This document shows, in pieces, positions 9,797 to 23,703 of a stretch of DNA of 64,000 nucleotides; position 1 is the first letter of the stretch; each line of letters begins with the position of its first letter. The translations under genes and the position numbers were made by a program. A model generated the notes under the pieces. The model saw only the letters and a list, made by a program, of their open reading frames with translations. It did not search any database and was not told where the DNA came from. Source of the stretch: Pyrocephalus nanus (Eukaryota > Chordata > Aves > Passeriformes > Tyrannidae); assembly GCA_038380795.1 (NCBI GenBank), contig CM076267.1, forward strand, positions 20,916,001 to 20,980,000. Direction: 5' to 3'.

Positions 9797-12700
9797 ATAT
9801 TTTCCTACTTCTATGGAAATGCATTGTTTTTCCTAGCTTCACCACCACTGACAATCTGAACTATGGGTCTAGTAAGCTAATGGTTCCCAGGGCACAGCTT
9901 TTGAATTATTTACCAGCTCTGACTGAAAGCTCAGGAATCTTGTTGGTAGTGCAGCACCTCTTCATCTTCCTCCTTGTCTGTATCTAGTTTAGATGTGCTG
10001 ACCATGTTGCTCAGAGAGCCTGCCCAGGACTAGTGGGTGAGGCACTGAGTCATGGAAACAGGAGCTGTATATGCCATGCTGGCAGGGTCTTAGAGCACAT
10101 CGGGGCCGACTCCAAGACAGATTCGTTCAAGCTCACTCTTGTCTCTCAGGCTTAACCATTGGCAGGCTCCGTCTTGTCCCACATACCAGCACCTGGACTC
10201 ACATGGGGTTACAGAGGAGAGTCCCAGGATGTCTCTGCTGTAAACAAAGATGGAACTGTGGAGCCAAATACTGAAGGTCTCATAGGCTGGGAGATCTGTG
10301 TAATGAAATCTGTTTCAGCTAGTTCAGTCTGGTGACTTTACATCTTTTTATTTTCCATTTTTTTAAAGGATAAAACCAAAAGGGAACCATTAGATTATCT
10401 TTCTTGGTCACTCTCTGAAAATTAGCCTAGCTACCAACTTACTTAGCAAACAAAACTGACAAGATGTATAATAAACTGTAATTAGAAGGAATCCTAGGAG
10501 TAGTGTAGGCATTAATAACAATAGGAAAGTTAGGGAGTCACACTGTAATCAGAGGATGGTATCTAAATAGCTACCATTTGAAAAAGGAAAAATTGAAAAA
10601 ACTTCTTGTTTTCTTTGATACCACTACCAGGTATTTTTCTGTTTGGAAAATATATGCTTTTCCATTATTAAAAAAGGAGCATGACAGCATAGCTAGGCTT
10701 CCTGTTAAGATATGATATCTTCCTATGCAGTCAATAGGCAGAATGTATTTACCAGGAAATGACTAAAAATCTTCCTGGAATATGACAGATGACCTGTCCA
10801 GAGCCAGGTGGCAGCCCTTCTTTTGGGTTCAAAGAGCTGGATCAGTAACTTACTACTGGCAGCTAGAACACTTAATTTACATCTTGTATCTTGTTGTGTT
10901 CAATCTGAAGAGTGAAACTATTCATTTCATATTGTTTTTCTTATTTAAGCACTATCACTTAAGCAGTATGTCACACTGTCTGACAAGATGGCTTAAAAAA
11001 GTTAAGGTACTTTAATAAACTTAGGAACCGTCAGCAGTGTGAATTTGGCTGGTCTTTCTGCAGCGTTGCTGTGCAACTATGCGTGCTTATCCTTGGCTAC
11101 ACAGGGTTTGATCTGTGTGAGTTTGCAGAAATGAATAGCCAGCCCAGTGGGATCAAACTTCTTGTGGAAATTGGCTGCTCTGTTGCAGAGACTGCCAGTT
11201 TTGCTCAGGAACAGAGGAGGCCCAGGGAGCTGAGTATGGTAAAGATCTGCTCTGTTTACTGACTGGGAATGGTTTTGCATGTGCACATTGTTGAAAGTTT
11301 GTCATGGTATAGAGAGTCCTCAGAAGAGCTCAGTATGTAAAACTTGCAGTCAGCACGTGTTGCCTGTGCCATTCAGAACATGTAAAGCAAGGTGGGACCC
11401 TGGAAAGCAAGAGTGGGCAGGGTGTTCCCTTTGCAGGAAAAAGCATGCCTGTTGCTCTTAAAACCCAGTAACTTGCGTTACGGAGCACAGCTAGTCTGCT
11501 GTGTGGGTGGGGAGCTGGAGTGTTGGAGACACTGGAGGTAGTGTTTCTCCTCCTTTTTAATTTTCCGCTGCTTAGCGGTGCAAAGGCAATTCCCTATATC
11601 CTGAAGCTGGCTGTGATCCTGTTGTAACCCTGTTTGTGCTACAAAGGGCAAATCTGCTCAAGCAACTGTAAAGTCATCCTGATTGTTTGAATCAGTAATG
11701 AGCTAGTGTTGAGGCATTCCTGTGCAGGGTAGAGTGAGGGAGGGAAAGGCAGGTGGGCCCAGGACATGGCCCGTGTGCTCAGCTTGGACTGTCTGTAGTG
11801 ACCACTAACCCTCCCAGCATCAGTGCTCCTTACTCTCATACTGCTGCTCACCCTCAGTTAGCCCATCTGCTCCTCTAGCCCTGTATGGATCATTTCCACC
11901 TCACGTCATGTTTCTTGTATACATGAGCACAAGACCCAGGAGCACTTGAAGTCTCTCATGGGTTGGCTGCAGTCTCATTTTCACCTCCGAACTCTACCCA
12001 GAACCCGTGGTTGGGCCTCTGGTGATAGCTGAGGCTATACTACTGGTTCTAGGGCATACTGAGAAAGATTTAATAAATCCCTAAAAGAAGTTAAATTATG
12101 TAAGGTCACTTTTGTCCTTGCACACTGACGCCTCAGGTTCACATTAGCCTGGCAGTGTCTGACACTCTGAGCGAGGTGGTCCTGCTGCCAGGGTTGCTCT
12201 TCTCCCTGCTGTACTGGTCCCTTCATGTGCTGGCATAAATGAACTTGTGGTAAACTGTGCATACAGTAGAGTGGCTTAAAGTGAAGTGACAACCTTGATG
12301 CCGTTAAGTAGTGCATTTTTCTGTGCAGTTGGCACACACAGTTACGTAAACCTTAAGGTGTGTTCAAGAAGCAGAGTGAGATAGTTGTGTGGCCTGAGGC
12401 ATAGGACTTAGGTTTGAGAAATGTGTTGCAACATTTTTGAGGGGGATGGAAGGGAAGAAGGGAGAATTGGCCTTTTTTTCCCCTCCTCACTGCTTTCCCT
12501 GTGACTTGGAAACAATTTTAAGCTGTAAGGGTTGATTTAAAGATTTCCACACTAGGCTCTTTGATCCCACTCTTTATGCACTTTGTGTCTCTGGAGCGAC
12601 AGAACTGAAGATGGATTTTGCTTTTGGTAGGGCAAGTGCAAACTTTCTCTAAACAGGAAAGATGTTTTAATACTCAGAAACATTTTTCTGTAACTGAAAT

Positions 12701-14250
12701 GCTGCATCTCTTACATCTCTGGTATTTGTACCCTTTCCTGGGTTGCTTCCAGGGGTGCGCAGGAGGGAAGTATTTAACAGCAAAGGAGACTGTCATGGAC
12801 TGAGGAAGGTCTGAAAACAAAACCAGCTATGTAAAAATTTGAATGATCTCATTCTCTTCCCTGTTTATTGTTCTTTTTACAAGATGATGACAGACAGTGA
12901 CTTGCTGGACTTCTGTTTCAGCTGCATGTAATATATTCCAGAGCAGCAGAAGACACAAAAGCCATTATACTGAAGGTGTAAATTAGCTTGTACTCAGGAC
13001 TGGTGCCAGATCAGAGGACAGTGTGTGAAGCATACAAATGATAGAGCTGAGTATGTGGCAATGATAATCAGTCCAGAGAGGGGCTGCCACCTTTTTGCTC
13101 CAGCGATAAAAGAATTGGCAAGGAGAGAAAGTGCAGCGTCTTGGAGCTATTCATGAAGAGGAGAGAAAAAGGCATTAAATTAGCATTTAGTGTTTCTGGC
13201 TGCCAAAATATCTCACTTAAGCTGCATGTGACTGCAGGTCCCTGTATTCCCAGCAGCGTATTTCTGGAGCCTGAGAAATCGTGGGAGGAGCTGGGAAGCA
13301 CCCACCGTGGTGCACTCTCAGACTGCAGTAGAGTGTGAAGGTGGGAGTTGGCTGCCAAGTGGTAACTTCTGCTGGATGCTTTAAGCACCCAGCCCATCTG
13401 TGGAAATCTACCTGGGATGTGTATGAAGCTAAATTGAGTGACAGAGTTCTAGTTGAAACTTTAGCTTCCAGCTCTGTGCCAAGATTAAAGGAAAGACAAG
13501 ATGTGCAGGTTGAGTGTGTTTAAATGTAGGAAGAAAAATTGCTCTTCAGCTTGAGCAATGTCTTCCTCTTACCCCAGACAGAACAGCCTGAAAGCATTAC
13601 CTCCAGATATGAGACCAGCAGCCAGCTGATCAAGGCTAAATTGCCTTGTCAAGAGTTTTTATCCACACTCTTGACACTGGACTGGATTATAAACTAGGAA
13701 ACAGAAGCAGCCGAGTGATGTGAAACACAGCAGTGTGAGATCTGCAGCTAAAACAAGGTTCAGATAACTGGTGTTGTCCATGAATGACTGGCAGATGCAA
13801 TCCACGTATTCCTAGGGAGGCTTTGTATCCTAACATCTAGGAATCAGGTACTGTGGTTGTAGGACAGACACAAGGAAGTGTAAGCCATCAGTACATAGCT
13901 TATGGATGAATGCAGTTACTTTGAGATTTGCAAAGCTGTACTGCCCATTTTTTTTTAGTCTTTTGCATATTTTATCAGAGGTAGCCAGGTGTATTTATTC
14001 TGTTTGCCAAAGCTGCTTGGTGGAATCTTGTTTTGATACAGAGTACTCTTATTTAGAATCTATGTCAATAAATGTGGGTATCAATAAGCTGCCCTTAAGA
14101 CACTGGAGTGTATATTAGCAGATTATTGTCCTTCGACTTGGTCTATGGATTTTTAGGTGTGCTTTAATCTCTTGCTGCCTCTTCTTTGGAAGACTGATTT
14201 TTAAGTAGCAAAGCTGATTAAAGCTTTTTAAGTTTTGGGGTTTGTTCTTT

Positions 14251-14281
14251 ATTTTATTTTATTTTATTTTATTTTTATTTA
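14251..14281. repeat. (ATTTT)n pentanucleotide microsatellite
   Basis: Five or so ATTTT units, the last one imperfect, within a longer T-rich context. Probably length-polymorphic. Confidence 0.9.
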
Positions 14282-17200
14282 AAAGGAAAGGATTACATAT
14301 ACTTTTATCTCTTAACCATTGTTCACCTCAGCTTGAGAGTAACTGTTTACTCTCATAATAGTATCTTGTTCCACAATGTTCAGCTGTGACTCTGGTGCTA
14401 ATTTATTCAGTTAATCATTAAAAGAACAATATTGCTTACCAGTAACAATGCAGAGTTTGAGATTGAAATAAAACTGCTGCACAGGCTTAAGGTGGAAACT
14501 GATGTAGGAATAATAGCAGTATACCACCAGCTGGGTAAGATTTGGCTTTTACGTCTGTTTACTTTTGGATATAGAGGGAGAAAGTAACTTGGAAAGAGGA
14601 AGAAAAGTACTTCCTAACTCTTTACATGCTATGAACTCAGTCCAACCCCTTCACTATGATATCTAATGTTTAATGTAATGCATTCTTATTTACCTGTACT
14701 GGCTTAAAAATGAAAGTGTTTCTAACACAGGCACATTGTTCTGACCTTCAGTGTTAACATTAATTGTATTTTCCAGTATCCACACTCTGAATCATAACTG
14801 AAAGACCTTTGATTTATAATAATGTAAAGCACCTCTTTGTGTTTTGTGGATTTTGTTTGGTTCTTTTTTCTTTCAGTAACTAAGAAGTCAATAATATTTA
14901 ACATAGCTGCATTTAGTAGTAATAGCATAGGATTTATCCTACTGAACAACAGTGAATACTGGAAGAAACCTGCATCATATAAGTATGGTTTTTCTGGCTA
15001 AGGCCGTAGTGGGATCTGGGTAGATGAACTGTGATTGTCCATTTTGCAGCTAAGTTAGGCAAGTATTTAGTACAGTCTGAAAAAAATGCACTTCCCTTTT
15101 CTTTGCCTTAAATCTCTTAAATGTGGTGGATGCTTCCTTTTTCTGGTGCTTGACCATTTTTCTGTTCAGACTGAGAATGGTCCAGTCTGCTATCAGTTGC
15201 AATATCACCATATTCTCCTCTACAACTGAGAGTATTTAGCTTAATGGAGGGAATCAGAAACCATTTTGTTACGGACACTAAGTTGTTCAGAAGCAGCCTA
15301 CACAATGCAACAGGCAGACTTTTGCAGACACCTGATGTGATTGAATCTAAAAGATGCATTAGGGACAATGACAGAAGGAGACTGTTGGAGACCAGCCTGG
15401 GGGAACTATCAAACCCTCTTTTGTCATGGGCAGCTCAACTTTTTTTCCTCACCTTCTATTTTTAGTGCAGTTTCCATGATTCAGCAAGTTCGGGATTGAG
15501 AAAAGTGCCAGACTAACGTCTATAGGTAGCCTTGTCTTCTATATCTCTTCACTCATTTCTGCTATCCATAAGTGTGACCCTGCTTGACGGAGGTTAAAAG
15601 TACTTCTTCCTGCACGTGCCATTTTTGGATCCTTTTCCCCTGTTTATTTTGTGTTGCATCTTTATGATTTATGTCCTGATGCTACTTGTGAACTTGCTGC
15701 GTGGTGTCTTGTCTAGAGGCCCCAGCTGATGCAGTGTGCCACAGGCAGCCAGATCCATCCCACCACCCATCTCCCACTGGCTTACAGGCTGCATCCTGCA
15801 TTCCCAACTGACCCATGGCCCAAGCAGTCAATGCAGTTTTTGATTAAGTGTTTTGTAGCTGAAGAGTACAGGGTCTGTGCTTAGCTGTTCATGGGAAAGA
15901 AGGCCAGGGGATGTCATGCCTTGTTTTATTACCAGGATAAAGGAGTTACTTCAGAAGTGCAGATGCACGTTAAATGCAAGCAGTCATTATGCTCCTGTTT
16001 CTTGGTACAGCTATTAGTAAGGAAATACTGGCTATCTCAGTCAACAATTTAATGTTGGTTTTCTTCATGCTAAAGGCACTGAAGACTTTTATAGTTGCTC
16101 TTAGAAGGTATTTCTCTTATATGCTTTGTGTATACAGGCTATTTAAGTAGACTTTAGAAATAGAGACGTGAAGTGCTGTAAGTTTCTATGGATGCTGAAA
16201 AGTAAATGTGCTGGAAGGAAAACTGAACACATACGGGAATTGTCATGGGATGAAAAGGCTTTCATGGGTGCTTTCTCCAGCAATTGCTAGCAGCAGACTG
16301 GGGGAGGCATGTAAAAACAAAATAAGGGAATTATATGTCACTGCTTCTGTGTTCTCCAGTCTGACTCAATCAGCAGCTGAAAGAGATCCCAGGGTAAGAT
16401 GTTCCATGTGAACTGTTAAGTTTTACTAGCCCTTGATCAACTTGTCCTCCAAGAACATGTCTAATCGCTTTTTCAAAGCGTTTGTACTATTAACACAGGA
16501 TACCATGAAAGCTTAGAAGTCTAGTAATTTAATTAGTCTTTACATGAAAAGCTCTGCCACTTGATGAGAAATAGTAGAGGTGAGCAAAACCATTTTTGAG
16601 AGACCAGATAGACATTTCCTATACAGCTCCTCTTACGCAGACTGACATCATGTCCCTTCGTCATCTTTGGAAGAAGAGGGGCAAATTTTACTTCTGGTAC
16701 TACAGGCAGTGATGGCAGCAACTGAGGAAACAGCCCTCAACTCTGCATGCCATCAAAAAATATTCTTCTGTGCATAGCTATGATAGAGCATATCAACAGT
16801 CTAACTTCACTGCAGAAGGTTCTCTGTACGCAAGAGACTTGCGTTCAAGGGATAGCTGACACAAGGTAGTCATAAACAAGGTATTTATTGATGAACATAA
16901 GCATTATTAGGAATAATACCACATTCTGTGAGTAGGATACATCTTACATTAGTGATGCCTTATATTTTCTCAGCCATAAGTATGCCAGCTGTTACTCTCT
17001 GTTTCACAGTCAGAGACTGATGGGACAATCATAGTTCGAACCATTTGAGAGAAAAATGCTAAAGGACCTTCAATCCTAACCATTACAGCCCCTTCATCAA
17101 TAAACTCGTGGAGCCAGAATATTCCTTCAGGTATCCACTCTTATGGGAACTGGGATGTTTGCAGGTATTTTGGTCTGTATTTACAAAAATGTTTTGCATA

Positions 17201-20200
17201 CAGAGACATTTTCTTTTACTCCTAAAAAAATGGAATGCCTGACTTAGCTTTGATACTGTGAACTTCTAATAATAGTTCCAGAATAACAGTCTTATTAAAT
17301 AAGAGATTTAAAAAAAGATTTTTTTTTTGAGGTTAAGTAAAATTTGCACTTGCACTTATTTTGTGGTCCCAAGAAGGAAGTGGTGGTCATATTCTTAGAG
17401 GAAGTCTTAAAGCACAGGTTGTCTCACTGCCCTATGTTTTGATGGAAAAGAGCAGGGTAGGATCTGAGGAAATGGAAGCAGTTATTGGGAAGTTTGCAGG
17501 GAAAAGTCTTAATAATTGCTTCAGTGTTTTCTAACTGTTCATAAACGATGCAAGCCTGTCTGCACTGAATGAAATATACCCTGGCAGTCTTATCAAAAGA
17601 AAAGCTGGAATTGAAGTCCTGTGAATATTTGCCTTTTGGAAGCTGTTTTATATGAAACAGAATATTTTGCCTCCCTCAACAATACCATTTGTTTGAAGAA
17701 AGCAGCACCTTACTTGCTGAGCAGCTTGTTACTAAGCTGCCTGAGGCATCTGGTGGCTGGTGCCCACCCTCTGAAACCTGGGTTGCAGAACACTTGACTT
17801 GCTACAAGCTGCACCTTGCACCTCAACAATTTAGATGAGGAAGCACATACTTAATTAATTTGTGAGGCACTTATCACCTGCTAGTTGCCCCCTCCACTCT
17901 GGAAAGGGGAAAGTCTTTTGGTCAGCTCTACAGAAAGACAACTGCTGCTATCTCCTGGCATGGTAAGCCCAAGTGGAAATGTCTTGAAGGAGAAGCAGGC
18001 ACACTGCAAGGAAATCTGATGCCCTTGGAGTCAGATAATCTGGCATTAGTATGTAGTTTTAAAAATAATTCTACAAGGAGAGTAACAATACTATCATAAA
18101 GTAGTTGCAGCATTTCTGTCAAACAGCTTTTCATCATCAAAAGAAGTTTGAGAAATCCTCCCTTTAAACTGCTTTTTCTTCTGATTTACATCTCAGCCAC
18201 AGTCAAACTTCTTTGTGGTTTTTATTTAGTTTCTGAGTCAGACTTCTTTCTCTTTTTAGATAACAACCTTCCTTCTGGGAATAGCAGTACTATTGTACCT
18301 GCCAGTTCCTCTCTTCTTCATGAACTCTTATTACTCTACATGGCATAGAGCTGCTGCCCTGCAGTGAGGGTCCAGGTGCATCTACAGCCTGTGAAACACT
18401 AGTGTGCTGTGACACCTGTCTAAACACAGCTGATTCCTACCTGCTGTGATAAGACCTCCAAGTCCTGGGTCACCTGTGGGTAGTTACTGAGGGGACTGTT
18501 TGGGATATCCCCCCCCCCAGCTGACTTCCCTGTTTTAGAGGGGAAAACAATCTAGAGCAATTAAAATGTCATTTGCTGGTGTGAGTTACTGCTCTGTGAC
18601 AATGTCAGTAAAAGCTGTGCTTTTCCTTTATGTTTCTACCTGTAGCATGTTCAGGAAGTCTGCAAGCACAACCTCTGCACTTTGGCTTTTGTCTCTGTGC
18701 CCGGAGTCCATCTCGTCCCATAGCCAGGCACTTAGGGTAGGAGCGCAATGCAAGATGAGAATTTGCTATGCTGGGTGAATACAGTAGAAATTTAGGATAG
18801 CTTGAGTGTGTCCTGGAACTTGTTTTTTTTTTTTACTAAAGATAATGCTTTGTTTGTTGTATGTGTGTAATCTGAACTTGGAGAATTGGAAGTATTTCCT
18901 TCTGTTCCTAGCTGGTTAGTGTTGCCAAAATGTTTTAATGGGACAACTATATGACAGTGTGGGTCTTGGGATAGGACAAAACATATGAAAATGTGGAGTC
19001 CTTTCTGTGGATGTGAGCATTATGAAACTTGGTAGTACTTGATATAAGGCTTTAAGTTTTGCATTTTAATGGTATGGTATAGCATATTGATATCTATTTC
19101 TTTTACTTTAATATAGCTAAGAAGTGATGCTGTTATAGTTAAATGAATCCAATAGAAACAGAAAATGTTCTAGTATGCCTTTGGAGACTAATGGAAAGTG
19201 TCCATGGCACTTCATGGCTGAGAATGTGGTCTCATTTGAGCAAAGGCTGGGCTCACTGAGGCAGCACAGTCAGGTTCATTAGCTAACCAGACATCTTGTA
19301 GAGAACTGCTTTTGTTTTTAGTGAGAAATGTTATATTATTAGCAGTATTTTGCTGTGGAGGAGTAAGAATTGCTGAGCTTGTTTGACATTTTCCCTTGGT
19401 TCTCTTTTCTTTATTTTTGGCTTTTTTAAAAAATAAAAATGTAATAGTGACTGCATGCTGAAAGTGCTTCCTTTGCTCATGGTATAAGAACGCTTTTCCT
19501 GTGCTGTGTATGCATTTTGAATATGAACTAGAGCCCTGGACTGATTCATGATGCCTTGGTAATGGGCACCTGACTCATGTGTATCATGATGAATCAGCTT
19601 CCTAGGCACGGTGGATGCTGTTCTGTGAAAGAAATGTTCTTTGGACATGACACACTGTGCAAACAAGTCTGTCTTTTTGTGTTAATTACTCAGACTATAA
19701 ATCCATGTCTAAATTGTATTACTCTTTATGTAAATTAACATTTCAGAGAAGAAGTATTTTGCCATTGGTTCAACTTCTTGTATGAATAGAAATTCTTGGG
19801 CTGCTTTTACAGAGCCTCAGGGTAGTTTTTTCTTTCCCTCATGACACTGGTTACTTGTAGCTGCCTCAGTGGTAGCTTTGTCCTCACATCAGAATGTCTC
19901 TGCAAAGAACAGATTTACAAGTGGGAAAGTGTTGCAATTTAAGTAAGAGTTTTTAAAGCTTCACATTCAGCTTGTATATAGTAGGATGAAGTGGAAATGA
20001 AGCAGGAAAGTCCAGCTTAGGCAAAACAACACGTATTTTGGAGGGTTTCTTAGGACTAAGCTGACTTGACTCTTAGAATATTTTAGTTAACACCTTATTA
20101 ACCTTGGTGTGTTTGGATGATTGAGAATGATGTGTTCTATCTCACCACTGGCCCAAGAGATTTTGTGTTTGCCTTCAGCTTTGTGCTACACATTGCTATA

Positions 20201-21668
20201 CTGTCATTATTATAAGAATGAAATACGTGACAAAAGGCACGAAAAATGTAGATCACCTTTCATGAAATGTGGACTAGGCACAATTTTCTGTTTGCAGATA
20301 TACTTCTTGAAACAGATAGTGATTATCATAGGACATGATTTCTTAACAATTAAGTATCTTAAGTACCATGAATAAAAATTAAAATTACATTATTTTTTAA
20401 AAAGTAAAGTCAAGCATACCTGTATTTGGTATGGTTGGTCAAGAACAAGCAAACCTTTTAGCTCTCAAAAGAATTTTGTAGGTGCTTTGTTTTTTACAAC
20501 AAATATTATATAGGCAAATGTTAATTAATGTTCATTGTGTCATGTGCTTTGATTTTGGGTGTATATTTTTGGTGATGAAGCATGAGAACTGCAGTACTAG
20601 TCTTCAGGGTGTGCAAAATATAGGAGTACTCTTTCCAGTGTATGTAGTTAATGTTAATAGACATGACTGTATTCATTGAAATTAAGGATGTCTCACACTT
20701 CTCTGTAAATGATCACTTTTCAGAAGCTTATAGCTTGACAAATTTTAATATTTTGGACTGGTGTTTGATCTGTGTCTGAGGGTGAAAATTTATGTCCATA
20801 AATTTTAGGGAAATTGTTTTTCTGAATATGGCTTGTATTGTTTTTTTATAATGGAATTTAATTTTTTTTTTAAAGTTAGGAATTCACATCTGAAGGAGTT
20901 ATGTTAAAAGAGCATATGTTAAATCCAAAGTGAAGCATGCTTGGGAAATATCAGATTTAAATTTTCCTTTGTAATTTGAATTCAGTAGGTTACATGAACA
21001 GAGACATCACCTATATTCTTAGTGTAGAGGATAAAAATGAATTCTGAATGCTCAAATACTAAATAAAGAAGTGTTTTGGAGAAATGCTCCAATAATGTAA
21101 TTAGAGACTTACAGCCTAATGAGTATGCAAAGAGAGTCATCTGAGACTGCACATATAACTTTTCTGTGCGTGTCTGCAGTTTAATCAACTTGATAAGTCC
21201 GTTTATTAGAAATAATGAACCTAAATGGACGTAAGTGATTATTCTCTGGTTCAACTTTTGGGATGTAGAAATATGAATTAGAAACATTTTTCACTGTCAG
21301 TTTGTACTATGCAATACAATTAGTCCTTGTTGGTATATAAACCTGAAATAATTGCTTGGATGTAGTGAAATATTTTCTATTTCTCTTGTTGTAATATACG
21401 AATGTCCAGGCTTTTGGTGAGCTTGTAGGTTCTAAGTCTAGGCAAATATAAAAAAAATTTCACATATAAGGTTGTTTAATTAGAAATAAATAAAAAAATA
21501 TTATTAGCAATCATCTGTAATTGCACTTGCTCAGTTGGAGGAAACTGCCCATAAGCAAGATCAGACTCCCATCAGGAAAACAATATTCGGCAAAATTTCA
21601 TGCATGAAATAAGTGGGATCAGCTTCTGTGGCTGCCAGAAGCAGAAATTCCTTAAATAGAATGTAAAT

Positions 21669-22235
21669 CACAGGATCATAGAATGGTTTGGGTTGGAAGA
21701 GACCTTTAAGATCCTCTAATTCCAACCCCCCTTGCCATGGACAGGGTCGCCTTTCACTAGACCAAAGCCCCATTCCACCCAGCCTTGAACACTTCCTGGA
21801 ATGGGACAGCCACATCTTCTTTGGGCAACCTGTTCCAGTGCCTCAGCACCCTTACAGTAAAGAATTTATTCTTAGTATCTAATCTAAACCTACTTCATTT
21901 CAAGTTTAAAGCTATTGCCCCTTGTCCTGTCACTACCTGCCCTTGTTCAAAGTCCTTCTCCAACTTTGTTGTAGGTCTCTTTAAGTGCTGGAAGGGTGCT
22001 GTAATGTCTCTTTGGAGTCTCTGCAGGCTGAATGTCCCAACTTTCTCAGCCTGTCTTCATAGGAGGAGTGGTCCTGCCCTCTACTCATCTTTGTGGTCTT
22101 TTCTGGACTCTCTCCAGCAGAATCATAGTCACAGAAAGTCCACATCCTCTTTTATGCTGGGACCCCCAAAGCTGGATGCAGATTTGAAGTTCATGTTCTG
22201 TGAGTGGATTAAGGTGGGGAGTCAGATCCACGTTT
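21669..22235 (-). mobile_element. CR1 LINE, 3' portion (~570 bp)
   Basis: The best preserved transposon of the window. The CR1 3' end lies at 21669 (read on the plus strand as ATCATAGAATGGTTTGGGTT, the reverse complement of the CR1 terminus) and the element runs towards 22235. Family landmarks follow on the plus strand in the expected reverse order: TTGGAAGAGACC, CCTTGCCATGGACAGGG, GGGCAACCTGTTCCAGTGCC, TGCCCCTTGTCCTGTCAC, TTTCTCAGCCTGTCTTCATA, and AAGCTGGATGCAG before a weaker 5' part. It covers the end of the coding region and the 3' UTR of CR1 only. The 152-codon plus-strand open frame at 21785-22243 is antisense to the element and has no meaning. A short extra segment near 22119-22133 looks like a small insertion. 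Confidence 0.95.
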
Positions 22236-23671
22236 TTCAATAACTAGTATGTCTCTCCAGCATATCACTTCTGTTAATATAAGAATATAGCTGAGGAGAA
22301 CATTGCAGGGCAATGGAATAATTGTTTTAAGACACTTTTATGGTTTTCCTCCAGCAACTATTTCACTCCATACAGTGAAATGCAGGAGGGAGATCCACAT
22401 GAGGTGATTGACCTTGTTCATAGGGAACTTACTGTCCTACCTGAAACAGGAGAGATAGGAGTTGTGGATACATCATGTTAGTACCGTCCATAAGGCATCC
22501 AAGTCTCTCTTCAAATCTTGCAGCTAATTCAGGAAAACTTCCAGTATTGACAGGTAGTGGAGACAGCACAGCACTAAAAGACTTGCAGGCATCCAGGATG
22601 TCTGTGCCACCCTTATATCTGGACAGATGGCTTACAGGTCTCTGACAGTATGGGCTGTTGGTTGTTATAGTGCTACTGAGCTGTTATCAGTCCTCTTCTG
22701 ATCATTGCTATTGGATGAGTTGAACCTCTTGAGACAGCCTCATGAAAATGTCTTTTCTTATTTGAAAGTTTTGGGTACAGTGCATGTTGCTGTGTGTCCA
22801 TTTGCAGCATGGTAGCACAATCACAGTTTGTTTTTGTATCCTCTCTCAGTTGTTCTGAACACAAGCTATATCTGTGCCCTCAGACTAGCATTTGAGGTTT
22901 GTCAACCTTATATGGTAGCTGCTCGAGGAGAAACATGGAAAAGAAATACTAACTTCATAAAAGCAGCAGTGTTTGGCTCCAGTAGCTGGGGAAGATAGGA
23001 TTGGTTTCCATAACACGTAGCAGCTTATACCATGCAGCTGTAGTCAGTTGCCAGAAATGGATTTTGCAGACCTGGACCATTTCTTGTGAGCGTGCTTAGA
23101 ATGTTGAGTGTTACTGGCAAGGGCAAATGCAAGTTCTTATCTTATAGCTAGTGTGCAGTACTGATAGTGTTAGAAATTCTTTAGGAATTAGAGATGCTTT
23201 TTGTGGGTTTAGGAAAACTTAAAAATAAAACAAAAAGCTTTTCTTTTTCTCCCCAGCCAATGTAAACTTGCATTTCACCAGCAGTGGAGTCTGAAATCCA
23301 ACATCCTAATGTATTGTGTTTCCCTATATACAAACAACTTCCTTATCGGTCTTGATAAGAGTCAAATAACCTCCTGCATTCAAAAGGCAGTGTTCACAAA
23401 TGGCTTCTATTTCAAAGCCAAGATCTTATTTCCTATGAAGACTATCATGCTGCATCAGCTGAAATTATTATTGGAAGACGCAGCAGTAATCTGCTTCCAC
23501 TGGAGATTAAAGGTTTCAGTGTGAAATTTTATTTTATGGTCCAAAAATGTCAGCTGCATAGCAGGCATTGTAACTTGCCGGAGGAGTTTTGAGTTTAACA
23601 GCTGATACATTTTTGAAAGTCATATACATCCTTTAAAGTTGATAAAATTCAAATGGCTTACTGAAATAATA

Positions 23672-23703
23672 CCCCCCTTTTTTTTTTTTTTTTTTTTTTT
23701 TTT
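23672..23703. repeat. C6/T26 polypyrimidine tract
   Basis: Six C followed by 26 T. A run of T on the plus strand could be the poly(A) tail of a minus-strand retrocopy, but the sequence to its right (from 23704) is not one I recognise, so I call it a simple homopolymer. Confidence 0.9.

Larger units (their letters stand above)
6753..21668. other. Noncoding stretch, no supported gene
   Basis: About 15 kb without a gene or transposon I can name. Contents are short open frames of no recognisable product, a conserved-element-like block around 7105-7370 with a consensus AP-1 site at 7349-7355, another around 8390-8560, small tandem duplications (9078-9120, 9773-9796), an (ATTTT)n tract at 14251-14281, a C10 run at 18509-18518, and GC-richer patches around 11700-12240 and 15720-15830. 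Ancient repeats too diverged to see by eye may be present. Confidence 0.5.

Noticed and set aside
10369..10476. Short 18-codon frame with TAG and a downstream AATAAA
   Set aside because: Looks like a tiny last exon but rests on very few codons in AT-rich DNA.
14877..15001. Strong TTCTTTCAG acceptor followed by 40 open codons to TAA
   Set aside because: AT-rich composition, no poly(A) signal in a fitting place and no recognisable product.
21785..22243. 152-codon plus-strand open frame
   Set aside because: It lies antisense to the CR1 element at 21669-22235, so its openness comes from the transposon sequence.
23257..23524. Strong TTTCTCCCCAG acceptor followed by 88 open codons
   Set aside because: No usable donor or nearby poly(A) signal, and the peptide is hydrophobic, AT-codon-rich and unrecognised. 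Probably a pseudo-exon.
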